Position numbers and translations under genes: made by a program | Assembly (NCBI GenBank): GCA_026413225.1 | Contig: CM048554.1 | Span: 4,666,001-4,730,000 of the forward strand | Source: Otis tarda | Lineage: Eukaryota > Chordata > Aves > Otidiformes > Otididae | Length of the DNA: 64,000 bases | Direction: 5' to 3' | Part shown: piece by piece, positions 1 to 13,000 of the stretch | Position numbering within the stretch: the stretch's first letter is position 1 | Layout: each line of letters begins with the position of its first letter | The notes under the pieces: generated by a model | What the model saw: the letters and a program-made list of their open reading frames with translations, nothing else | The model's database searches: none | Told to the model about the DNA's origin: nothing

Positions 1-920
1 TCTGGCAATAAAGTTTTTGGGAAAAAAAAAATCAGTACAGCAGCTTGTTGCCTTTGAAACTTAATGCTATTAAAATGTTCGACATGAAGTTTCTATTTTT
101 GAAATAGCAGTTGAAAGAAATGCACAAGATTAATAAAGAAGCTAAATTGAAACCACGTTGGTTCGTAGGTAACTCGGACAAACGCTGAGTTAATGGGGAA
201 GCATTCGTGGGGAGAGCTATGTGTGCGCTCCGGTTTGGGCCACTGCTTGTTTGGTTTTTATTTTGTCTTTCTTAGAAAGCAGAAGGGGGTAGAAATACCA
301 GCCCGTTAAATCTTTTATTTCCTTTTTTTAGGCTGTTGTTCAGTCGAGTTTATTAAGCTTTCTGAAACGGCAGCCTATGACCAGTTAAGACACAGTCTAC
401 CACCCCAGTACATAGGGAGCTGCTAATATAAACCATTCTCCAGCAGAAGCGGGCAGCGGGTCTGCCTGTGGAAAGCCTTCCAGGCAAACGAGGAGACGTA
501 CGGCAATCATGTAGAAAGTCATGAAGAGGAGATTGGAGTAACTGTGCAATTTACCTGGAAGGGAGAAGGTGTCTGACGCGGGTGTCCCAGAGAGCAGTAG
601 ATCCCTGTCTCTCTTTGCTGCTGTTGGAGCAGATGCAGCGTAGAATGGACAATTCTCATCTAGCTGAAAAGCAGGGGAGAGGAGCTGCACCTCCAAGGAA
701 GTGTTTCCAAAAGCAGTTGCAGATAGATGTTTGTTCCAAGGTGACCACAGTGTTGTGCTAACTGTGCATAACTGCCGGCCCAGAGGACTGGATGGACTTT
801 AGTTCTTGATGTTAGATGAAAAAAAAGGGAGTTTGAGCAGGGAAGTAGGGTCTCAGTAGGCTGGACACTGGAGAAGAGCTTCGGTTTCATTTGCGCTGTG
901 ACCGTTTACACAATGTCAAG
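1..920. other. Non-coding left edge, possible transcript end
   Basis: No open frame here looks like a gene; the two minus-strand frames of 76 and 99 codons resemble no family I know. At the very edge AATAAA (7-12) is followed nine bases later by a run of ten A (22-31). That is compatible with the 3' end of a plus-strand gene lying to the left, or with a retroposed tail, but the window does not show enough upstream to decide. The rest is single-copy, moderately AT-rich DNA. Confidence 0.4.
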
Positions 921-975
921 ATCTGGCCCACTGACTGCAGTGGAGTCAGGATGATTCCTGCCAGCTGCAGAGCTG
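921..975. repeat. Relic of ancient sauropsid palindromic repeat
   Basis: The stretch contains ATCTGGCCCACTGACTGCAG followed by TGGAGTCAGGAT. It resembles the old sauropsid repeat motif GATCTGGCCC...CCATTGACTTCAATGG, which I know from turtle, crocodile and bird genomes. The core CACTGACTGCAGTG is itself nearly palindromic. Only about 55 bp can be recognised, so the family and orientation are uncertain. Confidence 0.4.
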
Positions 976-3900
976 TCCCATATGGTTTTTATTTTCTCCC
1001 AGATTATTATTAAAGTCTAAAGGGAACTGACTGTGTGGTAATAATAGGAGAACGAGCGCTGGAGGACCTTGTTAGCAGCCCGGAGGAGAACATGCAGATA
1101 GTTGTTTGGCTCATGAATTGTTAGCAGAAGCAGTGAACGTTACTGGCAGGCACTGCACGGAGTTGCGTATGGAATAACCTGCACAGAACATCCAATGGAT
1201 ATTTGCATAAGGGAAATGTCTGTAAAACATTAAAGTGACAAATATATTTCTGTACATTTATATGTGCATTATTACCTTGCGCTAATACTCAAATGTGGGC
1301 TCTGTATTCCATTATGAGTTTGAATCAAAATATATCTTTATGGGGTTGAATTAAATGTGGTATTAACTCGTGATCAACAGCATGCTGAAGTTAGCAGGGT
1401 GCTTTCCATTAGCTGTGGTTTATACAATGAAGTGTCCCAAGATACTCACTGTGTTAAAAAAAAAATCCATTAGAGATGGTTCCTGCCTTGCACTGTTGCC
1501 GTTGACACCATGGCTTAAGGAAGGGGCAGGGAGGAGCAAGCTTGTCCCTGCAGTGTGAGTGACAGATGTGAGAAAAGAACCAAGAACATGTTGGAACAGA
1601 AGGAAAAGATAAAGCCAGGGCAATTTCTGCTGCGCCGTAGAACGAAGCACTCTCGGCCAACTCCAGTGATGGCCTCAGCCTCCTTCCATGCCAGTATGAC
1701 CTCTAGATGTGCTCCATGAGACCAGGTTTCTGGCTTGTTTCTCTGAGGATGTTTAATTTTCAGCTGAACCCCGCATGCTTCATAGCAGGCTTTGAGTCTT
1801 AGTTTTGTGGTCATGGTTTGTCTTTTATGAATCTTCTTCGATGATGGAGACTGGTGTAACAGGGATAGAGTCAGTGATGAGAACCTTGGAGAAGGCCATG
1901 GATGTGTGGGGAGGCATCTGCTAGTGTTTACCAACAAAACAAGAAAATCTTTCCAGCTTAGTGTTAGGATTGCTCTGTTTTTGTATGTGAACAAGTTATA
2001 GAAGTTGCAAAGCTTCAATAATTTAAGCTCTGCAAAACGTCCAGGTGAATGACAGGAGCACAGGTACAAACTGTCCAGTGATAGCATTGCTAATTAAATC
2101 CTTTTTTTTTTTTCTGGCCAAACTTGTTCAGTATTAAAGAAAAGCTATCAAAACTCTCACAATTTTGAACGTTAGAGGAAGAAAACTAATTTTTTTTTTC
2201 TCATTGACCAGGTGTCTCCTTTTCACAGATGCTGCCCTTCTATTGACTTGAGTACTTCTGAGTGGTGGTTTAGATGTTATGCGTTGTTGGTAGAATTGGT
2301 TGGAAAGTAAAACTTTCTCTACTGAAGTAAAATTTGAATTTTCAAAATGAGTTTGCGTACCCTGTCAGGCGCTCACTGAGTTTGGAGTGAGTTGTGCACT
2401 CGCTGTGCAGGGGATGCTCTGAGAAGTTTCAGTTTGGAAGCGTCAAATCCTTTTGATTCGGAAATTTGAAAATATGACATTTGATGATAGTAACTTTCTA
2501 TTCTCATATATAGCAGTGTAATACTGACTAGGGTATCATGGTGTGCACACGTGGTGTATATTAACATTTGTTCTTAGGTAATGTACGTGTAAGTTGAAAC
2601 AATGAAATACAGTGATACAGTGAGAATAAAATGCGTAAGTCAAAATTAACTCAGACAGTTAAAACATTCAGCTGAAGTCCATTGCTGTAGAACATTTTAA
2701 TTTCAAAAAAATGGTATTTATTATGTAAAGCTACTGCATCATACTGCTCCTAACTTTCAACCGAGTTTCATTATTATAAGTGAAACCAGTGATGCCCAAC
2801 AATTTCCATTGTGGCAGCCTCTCATGTTGTTAAACTTTTACCGTGCATGCTGAAATCCTACATGCTGAGGTCTGCTTCAGGCTGAATTTTTTGGGAAACG
2901 ATCGGCAGAAATGCTTCAGCACTTTCTGAGACCAAGCACAGGGAAGAACACGTTATTTTGCTTACATTGAAATATGTGACAGCTCTTTCAGAGAAGAGCC
3001 TTCAAAACGACTGGAAATCAGGACGACACTGGGATGGACTTTTTGTGTCTCGCGTGTCTGCCCAGGTCTGGCCAAAGTGTGAACTTGTGTAGAGTTCGCA
3101 CATTTTCTGTGTTAGAGCTCAAACAGAATCTGTTGGCTTAAGGAGGGTTTGGTAGAATCAGGGACTCATATCTGTTGGTTTTTTTTTTTTTTTATATATA
3201 TCACTTTTATTGTTCAAATATGTAGGCAAGGTTTGGAAGGAACAGTAGCTTCAGGTACCCTGTATTCTCGTTTGATCTCATTAGTTAATTATTCCTTTTT
3301 ACTAAGGAAAAAAAACCAGCTGATCCGCAGAAAAGCGAGTTTATGATGTGGGACATCTGCCATTCTTTGTGTTCTGCCTTCAGCCTCAGGTCCAAGTTTT
3401 AAGGCAGGCTTGGTGAGACCATGCTCTCCTCTTTGCCAAAGGGGAGCCGGCGGTGCCAGAGATCTAATCAGGTGGTGACACCAAGGACTAGCGGAGATGT
3501 TTGCGAACATGGAAAAAGTAGTTCTCATGGCTTTCCCAGCCCAACGGCTGGCCAGAAGTAAGGTTTCAATTCGAAGCAGAGCTAAAGTACATTTGTGTTA
3601 ATGACAGATCCGTCAGCTGAAGCGCCGATACCCTAACGAGAATGTGTGTGATGGGATTGTGCGCGTGTTGCTAATTCATGTGACATAGCTGCTTACTGGA
3701 GTTTGGTTAATTAAGATGGATGATCTCTTGCTGGCTGAGAAGTGGCGTCACTGAATCCCAAATTTCCGCTAGAAGTTTAAAATGGCAGTGTTTCCTGGGC
3801 GTCAGGAGTCGCTTCAGAGCGCCAGGCCGGGGTCTGTAGAGCACAGGTGAGGGACATACAGCGGATTGTCACCACTAACGGCGGTTCTCAGTCCCCTGGT

Positions 3901-5489
3901 TTCTCTGAAAAAGCTCCAGGATCCATTTGTGGCTGATTTCTTCTTATTTTTTAAGGGCGGCGCTGCCGGTCCCTGTCCGGCTGTGGGCAGCCGGTTCCAG
4001 CCGGTTCCGACCGGCTCTAGCAGCCCCACCGCAGGGCACAGCTGTACACAGTGTACACACAGAACTGACAACATTTGAAGTACTTTTAATTAATTCCTTC
4101 AATTTGGGGGAAATTATTGAAACCTTCTGTTTCAGAAAGGTAATAATATTTTGTTGTTTTTATTTTTGTTCATAATTTTTTACCTCAGTCCGTATCAATG
4201 GGAAAATACCTTGCGTGAGTTTGTTTTTCTGAAACCAGATTTCTTCATACCGGCCTACTTTGTGGGAATCCTGGTGCCATCCACGCATGAACTTTTTTTT
4301 AGAATTCTGTCTCTTGAAGGAAAGATGAACTTAAATCTCATTTATTTTTAGTTTGGTTCTGAATTTGAACGCATTGGGGCTAACTTTCTCCTTTGGGCCT
4401 GCGTATTGTCCCCAGGGGCCTGTCACTTCTGTAACCTGCTTGTCCAGGGCAGGTTGCTAATTACAGCTTTAATTTTATTGTGTTTAGGAGGAGACAGATA
4501 TCCAACTTTTTTTTTTTTTTTTTTCTTTTTTTACTTGTAACTAGGGATCTGAAGAAAGGCATGATAGCAGATAAGGCGTGCTGATGGATTGGATGGCCCC
4601 GATGGCAAATTGCCCGTCAGGTGAGTAAAACCTGCTATTGATGAGCCGTATGAAAGGATGGCTATTACTGTAACGATATATGTGGCTAGAGATGGCTATA
4701 TAGCTGCATACACCTATACACATTGCACACACACATATATGTATTTGTTTCTATGTGTTGTTAACAGAATCTGTTCCAAAAAAGAGAAGAAAAGGTGTGG
4801 TTTGTATGATTCCTGTGTATATGCTTGCTTATGCGATACATGCTTCACCTCCTCTGGGAAACTTCTTAAAGAAGTTACTAATGTATAAGCAGTGCAACTT
4901 AAAAGAAACCAACTGTGGAATCTAAATAGTTTCTTACAATGCCTACAGTTTTGCAATAAGAAAAAAAAAATTGCACTTTGAGGCAGCAGAAATAATCTTT
5001 TTTTTTACCAGAAATGAGCTATTATTATACAGTAAGAAAATAAAAGCGAGAGTCTGCTTTTAGCTGTAAATAGTCCAAAAATTATTTTAATTTTGAAAAT
5101 GGTAAGCTGTGGTTTTGTTGTTTGCAAATTGTTGTGTCTCCGTTGCTTTGAAAGGGAAACAGCTGATTTATATCAGCTGAAGATCTGTCTTTGCATGGTT
5201 GATGTTTTATTCAGAATTCTTGGATCGCAGCATGTTAGAAATCGCTGCGGTAGATTTACCATAAATATTCAGGTTCTGTGGTGGTACATTATTCCTTGGG
5301 TAATCCCATCGACTTCAGAGGCTTAAATGTACTCCAGAGGACAAATTCCTCTGGAAGGAGGAAAAACTGATCAATCTTGAAATATAGTTACTGGGAGTAT
5401 TAACACAGCCTGCTTTCCAGTGTGGTGATGAACTTAATTACTGTAGCGTCAGCTCCGTTCCTTGTTCCGTGCTCTCTTGTTTGCCAATC
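976..5489. other. Single-copy non-coding stretch with poly-T tracts
   Basis: No gene recognised. The longest frame, 190 codons on the minus strand (1515-2087), has no domain, an unremarkable composition and no supporting splice pattern. Poly-T tracts lie near 2101-2113 and at 3179-3193 and 4507-4532. A GC-rich patch at 3955-4060 has repeated CCGGTTCC units and an inverted TGTACA pair (see findings). A TA/CA-rich stretch lies at 4670-4750. The remainder shows nothing I can name. Confidence 0.5.
4507..4532. repeat. Poly-T tract (T18-C-T7)
   Basis: Eighteen T, one C, then seven T. It is a simple homopolymer tract that could mark the tail of a decayed retroposed element on the minus strand, but no element body is recognisable next to it. 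Confidence 0.85.
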
Positions 5490-5572
5490 CTGTTGGGCCC
5501 AGTACAGCAGCTCTTGAAATTGATAGGAGCCTTTCCACTGACTTCAGCAGGTATTGGGTGTTTAGGGATCTT
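5490..5572. repeat. Relic of ancient sauropsid palindromic repeat
   Basis: The stretch opens with TGGGCCCAGTACAGCAGCTC and continues with GGAGCCTTTCCACTGACTTC. Both parts fit the sauropsid repeat pattern GGGCCCAATCCTGCAGCTC...GGAGCCTTTCCATTGACTTC that I know from turtles and birds. Substitutions are many, as expected of a very old copy. Class is unknown; a miniature DNA transposon is one possibility. Confidence 0.6.
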
Positions 5573-8500
5573 GAACTAGATCAAATAGCAGCTATTAACG
5601 TAGCTTGGCCTTCTTCCAGCTTTAGTTATTGCCTGTGGTGCTTATACAATCTGTTTGGTGGATAATTTTGTCTCATTTCATAAAAGAAAGAAAATGACTC
5701 AGAGCTGTGCTATGCCACTCGGTATTTTTGTCTGTGTGTTGTCACTTACCTTTGTATTCCAAGAAGATAAATCCAACGGCCGTCTAGTTACTGGCCCTTT
5801 CTGTACCCGTTTCTCTATACGAAGGCTGCTGTTACACTTACATGACTGACCAAAGTTGTTATGAAAGTTCAAAGCCATGTTCATGCCCTCTTAAAGTACT
5901 CATTTTTCAAAATTGGAACACATGTTCAGTGCTGTTGGAAGAGAAAACACACAACCTGGGACAATGAAGAGGTCCAGTTTTGGTGCTGAGGATGTTTCAG
6001 AAGTGGAGCTGTTTGAAATAGTTCTGATTTTAAGATGATGTAAGCTCTTTTAATTTAAATTTCAGGCAAAGGGGAAAAAAATAACTGCAGGAAATATTTC
6101 AGTTAAGTCGTTTGCACGTTTCTCCACTCTGTTAAATGTTGAAAAGCAAGGTACGTGGTCAATAATGAGCCAACCAGTGTCATGGGCATGGGAGTTTGGT
6201 GGTGTAGATGCTGTGTGTGTTTTCTGCACTACTGATGGAAGAAAGCAAGAAGACTGCCATCCAAAGTTTGATAGTTCTCATCACACTGGGAGCTTTCTCC
6301 CAGCTCCGTTTCCACCAGCACTTTTGTCTAGCTTTCTGCTTTTATTCCTCTGGTTATTTGAATGAAACAGGTGTTCCCCAGAATGACTGAGTGCTTACAG
6401 CTCTAATCTCTGTCTCTCACAAATGGATCTTTTGTACTGTCTGGTGGATTAATAGGCAGTTAGGTGCTTAAAAAAATTAAACAGTGAGTGCAAACAGGGG
6501 GAAGGAAGGGGGAAGGAGGAAAGCTGCGTGTCGTTGATGAGTGAGGTGATGTGCTTTATTTAGCAGAGGTGATACAGCAGTCAAGAGATGCTAAGAGAGG
6601 AAGGGCTCCTTTTTAAGGAAACGGGGTAGCATACTGCTGAGGACTAGTGTACCACCAAGGCGTGAAGCAAACCGCAGTGTATCTGTTAGTGGCCGATGAA
6701 AAAAGTTCATTGGTTTTGAAGCCTTTAGAGCTCAGGTGCAGGGAAAGAGAATAGGGGCTCATTGTTAAGGCAAGGATCAGCGCTCCCTTTTGTTCCTTCC
6801 CCTGCCCCCCTCCTCCTTCGGCACTACAATAATAATATCTTGTCACTCCTAAGACATGCTGGCATAGATCACCTTCACTGATGGATGTTCAGTCAATGAG
6901 TGCACTAAAATGGTTTGTTTCTGTTGATGTATGTCTTTGTAGACTCCTGCAATGGGAACGTAAATAAATGAACCCTTCACCAGTGATTTCTTTCACTGTA
7001 GTCCAGTTTAACCCCTGAGTGCCTCCCTGCTTTGTATGGTGCTGTGAATGATAGAACTGTAACATTTTTCTGTGGTTAGTTCTCACCAGTACTTAAATTC
7101 GACAGGGATATTTGTCTTTAAGACACTGGAATTCAAAAACATCATCAGAAAATACCCAGAATAAATTTATTTACCCTTAATGATTAACCGAATATAATTT
7201 TTACAGAGAAGATGGGCCCTAATGTATTTATTCTCAGGAGATTTTTTTTTTTCACCATAAGTGTATGGAAAGGAAAGTTTTGAAAGAAGATTAACATAGT
7301 TTTTGCAGCTCCCTTGTAGACTTTGAAGTGCTGGGACTTGGGCAGCTTACCTACACCAGTGGAAATGCCCTCTTCCATAATTGTTCATTTACAGAACCTT
7401 TTAATGACCACTGGTGGTCGGTGTAATTTCAATTCTCATTTGGAAAAACTGCAAAACGGGTTGCAGTTTCCCCCCCCGATTTCCTTAATCAGAAAAATCA
7501 GTCATGGAACAGGATATATTTGCACAGCAGAGGTCAAGAATGGTGGGACATCCCACGGCTACAGAAACGCTCACCGAGTGCAGAGCACTACTGGATATGA
7601 TCAGTGGAACCTTGTAATAAGTTTGTGGGTTGGAACAGCATACCGTCAGCGTCGTGTCGTATATTTGGAGCAAAGACAATTAAAACCAGCCTTCTCCCAC
7701 TTCAGCCTGTTGTATGTTGGAGGTGTAAATGTCAGATTTTGCCAGGAGATCAACTGTTGACAGAGATCATCCCTTCCTGAAATTATTTTACTAGATGTCA
7801 TCTGTTCTGGAGGTTTCAATGCAAATGTGCTCACTGAGGGAGAAAATCCTCTTTTAAAATATACTATTTATTTTAAGTCCGTGTGCTTGCTGACCCTGCT
7901 AATAAACTGCTGTTTAAAGGCTGTGTTCTAGAATGGGGATCTTCGTACCTCCAGCTCCTTCTCCCTTATATTTATTGTAGTGGAAATGTAAGAACTTTAT
8001 GGAATGCTTGGCTGTGAGGACACTGGAACAGAGCATCCAGTATCTTTGTATCGTTCCTTCGTTATTTATGGTTGCAGCGTAGTAACATGCAGCACCAGAT
8101 GTGAGTAAGAAGCAGGAGGGGTGCAAAAGAGAGCTTCAAATGACTGTGATGAATAGTTGAAAGTGAACAGAGGGGCTTTTAAAACTCCTTTAAAGAAAGC
8201 CTAATGCTCTGCTTCCCTAAGCAGCAGGCTACTGATGATGGAAAAGTCACAGACATACCTGCAGAGATTTGGGAAGCTCTTGTTTCAGTAGGTCTTTATG
8301 GCAACTAAAAAAAAAAAAAAATCCTGTGCTCCTGCCAACTTGGTGTGTCCAGCTTGCTTTTCTTCTTTGCATTTTGCTTTGCAAGGACGACACACAATGA
8401 CTTGGACGGTGCTGACTTCCAAACTGTGTTTATTCTTAGCTACCTGCACCAAGACCAAGCCCTACTTGTGTCTGATACTTTACCATACAGTTTCAGGATG

Positions 8501-9845
8501 GGGATATTGTAAGTGATTTCATACAGAGGGAAGAATTTTTCTGGGAAAATAGTTATTTGTCATCAAGACTGTTGCCAGTGAGACTGAATTCAAGTTTCAC
8601 GTGGTCATAACCTTCCTGTCCTGTTCACCATGAAGATGTGAAACATAGAGGACTCGAGCAGTGCTGTCCTGGGGACTGCTGTCTCCTGGTGGTACTTAAT
8701 TTCTGATGGTAGCATAAAATACAAGACTCTGACAGCCCTGAATCTTCTTTGCTGTATTAAAACCAAATGGTGACATCTTATTTGACAGACCACTCGTACT
8801 TCCCTGATGACACCCTTGAAATCCAACATTGGTGTAAATAATGAATGAAGCACTTTCTGTCCTCCTGCATCACGCTGCTTTTTAACAAACTTTCTAAAAT
8901 ATTCTGCATTCAGACTGAAAAATGTTGGCTTTTTCAACCATCAAATTCCTTGATTTTTTTTTTCCCCCCTTTTTTTTGGCAACATGATTTGAAAAATTCA
9001 GCAAAAAATTTTTGACAGATGCCTGCTGCCACTGAGCTACCACTTCATGCTCTCCCCACTGGCTTTCTCCCTCTGGGCGTTTCCACTTCTTACCGTGGCG
9101 CTTCAGGGACCGAGTAAATGCACTGTGGGTGGCTGGATCCTGGAGGTGAGGGTGAGCTTGTTGTGTGGAAGTGGGCTCAGTGAGATCCTGTCGGTATTAC
9201 GGCACATGAGCAGCAAGGTATGTAAAACACGGTGTGAACAACTGGCCTGAGCATCAGTGCTGCCTTAACTATGGTTTCCTTGGTTTATGCTGATTGCATT
9301 GATAGAAAAATGCCCTCAAAGAACTTCAGGTCTTAAGTTAACACAGTTTTTGTGTGGGTGAACTAATTGGCGTAGCAGGCCACACCTCTTCCCACAGACA
9401 TTTAGGAAATGGTAAAGCAAATAAGCCCGGTGATACCAAAATCAGAGCGATAGCTGATGAAGCCCTGATGGGGAGAACAGCCAAATAGCATGAACGGAAT
9501 GTCAGTAAGTACAGAAGTTAAAAATACACATCGCGGACCTTGAGGACACTCTGGGGACTAAGAAGCTGTATTGATACTAGACTTCAAAAGATCCAAATAA
9601 ACAGCGGGATTTTCTCAATGCACAGAAGTACATACTGGTGATGTCAGATGTTATTTCTGCACTGCAGATCTCAAGACAGATGCTTAAAAAACCAGCCCAG
9701 ATAAGTTGCTTCGTATTTAATTTACAATTGCTCTTACTTTATTTTCATTTATCCTAGGAACTGAGTTTTAGATTCATATTATGAATCCCAAATTTCTGTA
9801 TTTCTAGAGATAACGTTACTCTGATGCTTGTTTAGGGGAGAGTGA
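5573..9845. other. Single-copy non-coding stretch
   Basis: Several frames of 60-145 codons occur, including 7323-7760 on the plus strand, but none shows a known domain, signal peptide or family resemblance. A G-rich stretch at 6497-6523 has runs of five, five, two and two G on the plus strand and could weakly form a quadruplex. Short poly-A or poly-T tracts lie near 7243-7252 and 8308-8321. Nothing else is recognised. Confidence 0.5.
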
Positions 9846-9849
9846 GTGG

Positions 9850-10010
9850 CTTGTGTGGTACTGAGCAGCGTTTCAGAGCACCAGAGTTCAGCTTGTGTCT
9901 CTGCTGGCTGACCTTGGACAAGTACAGCAGGAATAATAACACTGATTTGCTTTGTGAGGTACTTTGAGATCGACAGATGAAAAATACCAGAGAAGAGTGA
10001 GGTGTTAATC
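9850..10010 (+). repeat. Ancient MIR-like SINE relic
   Basis: GACCTTGGACAAGT near 9911 corresponds to the MIR core GACCTTGGGCAAGT. It is followed by an AATAATAACACTGA segment and then by TACTTTGAGATC plus GATGAAAAATACC. These match the familiar tail of amniote MIR-like SINEs (GCTTTGAGATC...GATGAAAAGTGC). The order of the parts is right for a plus-strand copy. Such elements are older than the bird-crocodile split. The 5' limit is vague because the tRNA-like head is not clear. Confidence 0.6.
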
Positions 10011-13000
10011 TAAAGCCAGACTTTTCCTGGATGCTTCTCATTCTAAGTGTTAGGAAAACCAACATGCCCCTTCTCCCAGTGCAGGTGGCTTGCCAGTTCT
10101 CAAACCCCGGGTGGGCTGTGGCTTTGTCTGTTTATTCTAGACACGTGAAGACTGTAGATGGTATATATATACATATATATACAGTGCCTGGATGGAAACT
10201 GCTGGAAATAGCTACAATTCTGGTATCTCCATCTGTGTTACTTATCCCAGGCTGCCGTTATCATGAGCAAAGAGGATTTTGGAGGACAATCCGAGTGAAA
10301 ATGTTTTTTTATATTAGTGCCCTATTTGGTCTAATGGAGAAGCTAAGATAGAAGCAAAGGCATGACAAATACATGAAAGGCTGTAAGAGAAAATAAAAAG
10401 TAATTGTAGAGAGAGTCTGTGGAATAATTTTCTCTGATACAAAATCTTTGACTCAAAGTTGATGACTGTATGGTACATATAGATCAGGTCGGTGATTTAT
10501 AGTGGTACTTTCAGAGGTGGAAAAACCAAGCACTATTCTAGAGGAAACTGAAGTGCTTGTTATTCTTGCAACAAGATGTATTTATGGGAAGTGTCAGCCT
10601 CCTAATGGGAGGCCAAATGATGTGCTTTTTTACAAATTTGTGAGAGTTGCAGCTAGTTGCTGCAGGAAGAAGGAATATAGTTTATGCATAGGTTGCCGTG
10701 ACTTAAAATAGCAGCGTCAGAATATTAGCAATCTTCATATAAAAGCTTGAGAACATGAAACTCCTATGTTCTTCACGTGCTGTTCTGCCCAGACTAAGCT
10801 TCCAACACAAATACAGAAAATGTTAGAAAAGACATAAAAGCATAACAAAGCTTTTTGAAAAAACTCTTCTTGGGGATGTCTCTGGCTGAGCGAGTTGTTT
10901 CAGTGTGAAAGGGAACAACCATGTCTAATGGAGGAGGAGAAGACCACTTCTGCGCATTTTATCACTTTCTATTCTAGAGAACACCGTAGTCCTCACAGCA
11001 CGGAGAAAAATACCCTCTATAATCTGTTTCCAGCTTTTTTGAGCTCTGTTATTGAGAACTCATGGGAGGGCAGCGTGCTACAAAGTGGGATGCTGGAAAG
11101 CTAGGTGCTCCGGAGAGGGAAGGCGCTGCATGAGCAAGAAGTTGAGATTATAAATTAGAATTCAGCTCAGCACGTCTGGAGCCACATGAATAGATTAGGA
11201 GTTTGTAAAAGAACACCCTCAAGGATTCAGAATTACAGCCAAAGAGGAGGGAAAATATAATGCTTTAGTACCCTGTGATTTATGCACCAAATAAGTTTGG
11301 ATTAGTCACTAATGTGAAGTGAGTTTGGAAGGATTAATAACCCTTACCCAGTCCTTGTTGTATGATGATCAGCTATAAATCTTCCTTGAGCAGAACAGGA
11401 AGGAGCCAAATCCTTTCTCTCTGGAGATGGGCAGTACTCATGCCATTGTTCAAGGGCAGCCCCGTTTGAATTCTGCTTTTTTTTTTTTTTCCTCAGGATG
11501 AGGCTACAGATTGCTCATGGCAACTCGGCCATTTCCAGTTTGTTCAGAAGATACGTGCTGCCAGATGGGCTTGTCAAGTGATGGGACAACTGTATGAGAC
11601 CATGAACTCCCGTTTACCTGGCTTATACAATTAGCAGCATACAGTCCATTTCTTGGAATGGTCATATTTGCCCAGAGAGGGAATATAAAAAAGTGTGAAA
11701 ATGCTGTAGGTTGCAAACCTCTTGTTGTTACTTTTAATGTTCTGACTATGTCAGTCCTGAATGACTTTTAAGCTCATTTTTCCTACTTGTTGTGGTTGTT
11801 TGAAGTGGAAAACTTTCCATTAAGGACTAAAAATCCCGTTCTAGTTGATGCTTTGCCCATTTGTATTGGTGCCAAAAACAGTATGACTTCTGAGCATATG
11901 TCAGCTGGTGACCCACCACACCTTCTCTTGTGTGGCCTATATAAACTGACGCCGACTGAAGCTTCAAAGAGTGACTTTCCTCCCTGTAGGACTCTACCTC
12001 ACACTTCTTTCCCATAAACTGACATCCTCTCAATTTTCCACCAGCAGCGGTATAATTGAGCTCTAACCTCAGTGTATTAAAATCTGTGTGGCAGATGAAA
12101 AAACCATCATTAGGCTCGAGGCAGCTGGAGTGCAGTCATGAAGCGTAAACAGCTCAGCTCGCATAGAATCTCTTTTAGGAATATTTAGAATTTAAGAGAA
12201 AAAACCATTCAGCTGCTTGATGGAGGTGGAATTCTTATTAAAGTAGGAAGGAGGGAGTGAGAGCTGTTTGACTAAATAATTTGTTGTTCATCCAAAGAGT
12301 AAGGAAGGGAAGAGTTAGCCTTCTTTGTGAAGGCTGTCTTTGTTATTTTAAATCCATGTTTAGTATCTTTTTGTTAAATTTACCTGAACTGACCCAGCTG
12401 ATATTTACAGCAACTTTGCTGCTGCAAACTGATTGCACAAGATGTAGCTGATCTCACAAAACTGCGATGGATCTACAGTCCGTGCTTGGTCTAAAGTCCA
12501 TCCTTAGAAATGTTCAAGGCTTCCCTTTCCCTGAGGGTGCACGAAGGAGGTTGTCGTGGTTGCTGAGAAGCTGGACGTGTGGAGTAGAAATGATACCTGC
12601 TCTTTTTAGCTCAGCTGAGCAGTCCTAGAGAGCCAACATAGTTCTTAAGCCAACAGTCAAGTGTGTCACCACTGCTGTTGCCCACAGAAGTAGTTCCAGG
12701 TGGCTCTTTCCCCTTTTTCAACGAGGAGGCATTGTGTGTTTGCTTCTAGGAGAACCTTGGAACAAACTAGAATATCCGCATGAAAATCAGGTAAGAATTG
12801 CCTTGGTTTAAGCTTATGTTTTCCAAGTCTACGCGGAGGTACTTGCAAAACTGATCGGTAGGTGTTTTCAAGATTAGGCGCCTGGCAGTACTTTTGTGAA
12901 TAATGATGGTGGAACCAGAACCATAAAAGGCATGAAAATACTCTTCCTAAGTACACTTACCCCTGTGCACCTCTATGGAATGTGATTTTGAAATGCCTCA

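Noticed and set aside
1515-2087. 190-codon minus-strand frame
   Set aside because: It overlaps other frames on the same strand and shows no domain, no signal or membrane pattern and no family resemblance. A frame of this length is plausible by chance in 64 kb.
7323-7760. 145-codon plus-strand frame
   Set aside because: There are no recognisable motifs, its composition is that of translated non-coding DNA, and the minus strand carries open frames over the same bases.
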